Shown here: positions 62,379 through 64,000 of the stretch, piece after piece
How positions within the stretch are numbered: the stretch's first letter is position 1
How the letters are laid out: each line of letters begins with the position of its first letter
From: Rhodococcus yunnanensis NBRC 103083
GTDB taxonomy: Bacteria > Actinomycetota > Actinomycetes > Mycobacteriales > Mycobacteriaceae
NCBI RefSeq assembly: GCF_001895005.1
Contig: NZ_BCXH01000001.1
Span: forward strand, 372,001-436,000
Reading direction: 5' to 3'
Length of the DNA: 64,000 bases
Notes under the pieces: generated by a model
Database searches by the model: none
The model's input: the letters and a program-made list of their open reading frames with translations, nothing else
Told to the model about the DNA's origin: nothing
Position numbers and translations under genes: made by a program

Positions 62379-63347
62379 TCAGCCCAGATCGGCGTATGCC
62401 GACAATGCGCCCTGCGCCCGGTCACTGACACTCGCCTGCAGTTCAGGCGGGCCCAAGACGGTGACACCCTCGCCGAATCCCAAGGTCAAACGCGTCATCC
62501 ATGCCAGCGTGGCGAATCTCATCGTCACCGTGACAGCGCCGTCGGATTCCGCCGCCACCTGCGTCATCGGGTAATAGTCCATCACCCACGCATAGCCAGG
62601 AGCAATCCTGAGCCGCGCTTGCGGTAGCGCCGGATCGTCGTTGAAGATCTCGAAACTGTCCTCCTCCGCGAGACCTTCCGGTGGCCTGGACGGTTCGTCG
62701 AGCTCGACTGCGTGGTCGATACGGTCGAATCTGAACAACCGCACTCCCTCCGCGCGACGACACCATGCCTGCAAATAGCTGTGGTCGTCGATCAGCACTG
62801 TTCTGATCGGGTCCACGACGCGTTCGGACACCGCATCGCGCGATGCAGAGTAGTACGTCAGCGCGAGTGCGTGCTGGTGCCTGGACGCAGACCGAACCGC
62901 GGCGGCGGCGACGCTTTCGACGTCCGGTGCATCCCGGTGACCGTCGGAGGACTGCGGAACGTGCGCAGCGGCAGCACCCGCGGCGCCCTCGATCTTTGCG
63001 ATGGCACGCTGCGCGGCGGATGGATCGACCATCCCCGGCATCGCCGTCAGTGTCCGCAGTGCGACCAGAAGCGCTGTCGCTTCGGTGGAGGTCAGCCGAA
63101 GGGGACGATCGATGCCTGCCGAGAACGTGACTTCGATGCTCTCCTCCGAAAAAGACAGATCGATGAGGTCACCCGGCCCGTAACCGGGTAGCCCACACAT
63201 CCACAGTTGATTCAGGTCGGTCATCAAGGTCGAGGTGGAGACGCCGAGCTCGTGCGCGGCCTCGGCGGCGCTCATGCCGGGGTTCGCGAGAAAGAACGGA
63301 ACCATGTTGAGCAGTCGCGCCAGTCGCACCGATAGTCGTGCACTCAT
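62379..63347 (-). CDS. pafC: WYL-domain regulator PafC
   Basis: A 322-residue regulator with an N-terminal helix-turn-helix (SAAEAAHELGVSTSTLMTDL) and a central WYL region (DDHSYLQAWCRRAEGVRLFR, read in two parts). In mycobacteria PafB and PafC act together as an activator of the LexA-independent DNA-damage response. ATG 63347 overlaps the pafB stop (ATGA), so the two are coupled. A longer frame upstream is only antisense or overlap with pafB. The order pafB-pafC-tatA-tatC matches M. tuberculosis. Confidence 0.94.
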   Translation of the reverse strand: MSARLSVRLARLLNMVPFFLANPGMSAAEAAHELGVSTSTLMTDLNQLWMCGLPGYGPGDLIDLSFSEESIEVTFSAGIDRPLRLTSTEATALLVALRTLTAMPGMVDPSAAQRAIAKIEGAAGAAAAHVPQSSDGHRDAPDVESVAAAAVRSASRHQHALALTYYSASRDAVSERVVDPIRTVLIDDHSYLQAWCRRAEGVRLFRFDRIDHAVELDEPSRPPEGLAEEDSFEIFNDDPALPQARLRIAPGYAWVMDYYPMTQVAAESDGAVTVTMRFATLAWMTRLTLGFGEGVTVLGPPELQASVSDRAQGALSAYADLG

Positions 63348-64000
63348 CGAATCACCCCCACCACAGCGGATCGGAGTGTGCTGACGACGTCGTTTCTCAG
63401 CTCGACGGGATCGAGGACGAGAGCGTCGGCACCGTGACCGGCTACCAACCGGGTTACCCACTCCCACGACCGAACCGGTATGCGGAGAACCGAGCCGTCG
63501 CGTCCACCGACTGCGCGTTCTTCGACGACGTCGCCGAGTCGGCGTATCTCGAGCGCGCGATCTCGAGCAACCCAGATGGTGGCGCTACCGCTGACTTCGG
63601 CGGTACCGGCCACCCGTTCGACGATCTCCTGCAGGTCGACACCGTCCGGTTTGCGCACCGAACCGGCCTTTCCGAACGTTGCGACCTCGTCGCCTATCCG
63701 CGACAGCCGGAACGTCCGTGTGTCGTCGCGGTCGAGGTCGTGACCCACGAGGTACCAACGGCCGCGAAAGGTGACCACGCCCCACGGCTCGACCGTCCGC
63801 GTCGTGAAAGGATCCGACGTCGAACTCCGATGCTCGAATCGAACCGACCTGCCCGCATCGATTGCAGCCAGCAGCGCGCCGAGCGCTGGTTCGGACCCTC
63901 TGGTGCGCGCAGGGACCGCCGTCACCGATGCCGCCGAATCGTCCTGCTCCACCTGAATTCCCGCAGCTCGCAGCTTCAGCACGGCGCTCTGCGCAGCGGA
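63344..64000 (-). CDS. pafB: WYL-domain regulator PafB (5' end outside the window)
   Basis: Partial gene: the frame is open to the right edge, so the start and the N-terminal helix-turn-helix lie beyond 64000. The visible 218 residues include the WYL region (PWGVVTFRGRWYLVGHDLDR) and the C-terminal WCX part (VRSWEWVTRLVAGHGADAL). It is the usual partner of PafC in DNA-damage gene activation. The internal GTG at 63982 is not the real start, because homologues carry about 110 more residues upstream. Confidence 0.92.
   Translation of the reverse strand, partial: SAAQSAVLKLRAAGIQVEQDDSAASVTAVPARTRGSEPALGALLAAIDAGRSVRFEHRSSTSDPFTTRTVEPWGVVTFRGRWYLVGHDLDRDDTRTFRLSRIGDEVATFGKAGSVRKPDGVDLQEIVERVAGTAEVSGSATIWVARDRALEIRRLGDVVEERAVGGRDGSVLRIPVRSWEWVTRLVAGHGADALVLDPVELRNDVVSTLRSAVVGVIR

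Noticed and set aside
1-64000. tRNA, rRNA, insertion sequence or prophage genes
   Set aside because: No transposase, integrase, phage protein, tRNA-like cloverleaf or rRNA sequence was recognised anywhere in the window.

Overview
The window is high-GC actinobacterial DNA, most likely from the Rhodococcus/Rhodococcoides group or a close mycolic-acid relative. Evidence: GTG/TTG starts, ATGA-type gene overlaps, cobalamin genes in a mycobacterial-like order, the pafB-pafC-tatA-tatC-helY block, and an IdeR/DtxR-type iron box. Much of 25.8-64 kb runs parallel to the M. tuberculosis Rv2051c-Rv2096c neighbourhood (lnt, fxsA, cobN/G/H/I, cobK, cobL, SDR, PPOX, Xaa-Pro peptidase, exonuclease, DUF4333 protein, helY, tatC, tatA, pafC, pafB).

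Positions 1-25186 (minus strand) are one uninterrupted reading frame: the N-terminal 8,395 codons of a giant non-ribosomal peptide synthetase that starts at 25186 and runs off the left edge. The visible order is C-(C lobe)-A-T / C-A-T / C-A-T-E / C-A-T / C-A-T-E / C-A-T / C-A(partial). Binding-pocket residues give clear assignments for module 2 (Ser) and module 5 (Thr, epimerised to D-Thr). Modules 1, 3, 4, 6 and 7 carry related pocket codes that I cannot assign. The predicted partial backbone is X1-Ser-D-X3-X4-D-Thr-X6-X7. No thioesterase, MbtH-like gene or tailoring gene is visible. Long open frames on the plus strand here are antisense shadows.

Positions 25187-29486 hold a relatively AT-rich 577-bp intergenic region and then, all on the minus strand, fxsA-like, an amidohydrolase and lnt. 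A response regulator and histidine kinase lie at 29558-31396. A TSUP permease and the TldD/TldE protease pair follow on the plus strand (31466-35129). Next come two divergent VOC (glyoxalase-fold) genes, one leading into a short-type UvrA paralogue and a small AraC-type regulator (35146-39114). Then come a WYL regulator and a divergent DinB/MDMPI-like gene, a second amidohydrolase, an iron-siderophore-binding lipoprotein with a divergent AraC regulator and an iron box, and a PPOX protein.

Positions 44721-55184 are the cobalamin region. cobN is under a cobalamin riboswitch, with cobG, cobH and cobIJ divergent from it and SDR-cobL-cobK on the opposite strand; cobM is absent from the place where it sits in M. 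tuberculosis. The right end (55187-64000) carries housekeeping genes: Xaa-Pro peptidase, a 5'-3' exonuclease, a Gln/Pro-repeat DUF4333 membrane protein, helY, tatC, tatA, pafC and a partial pafB.
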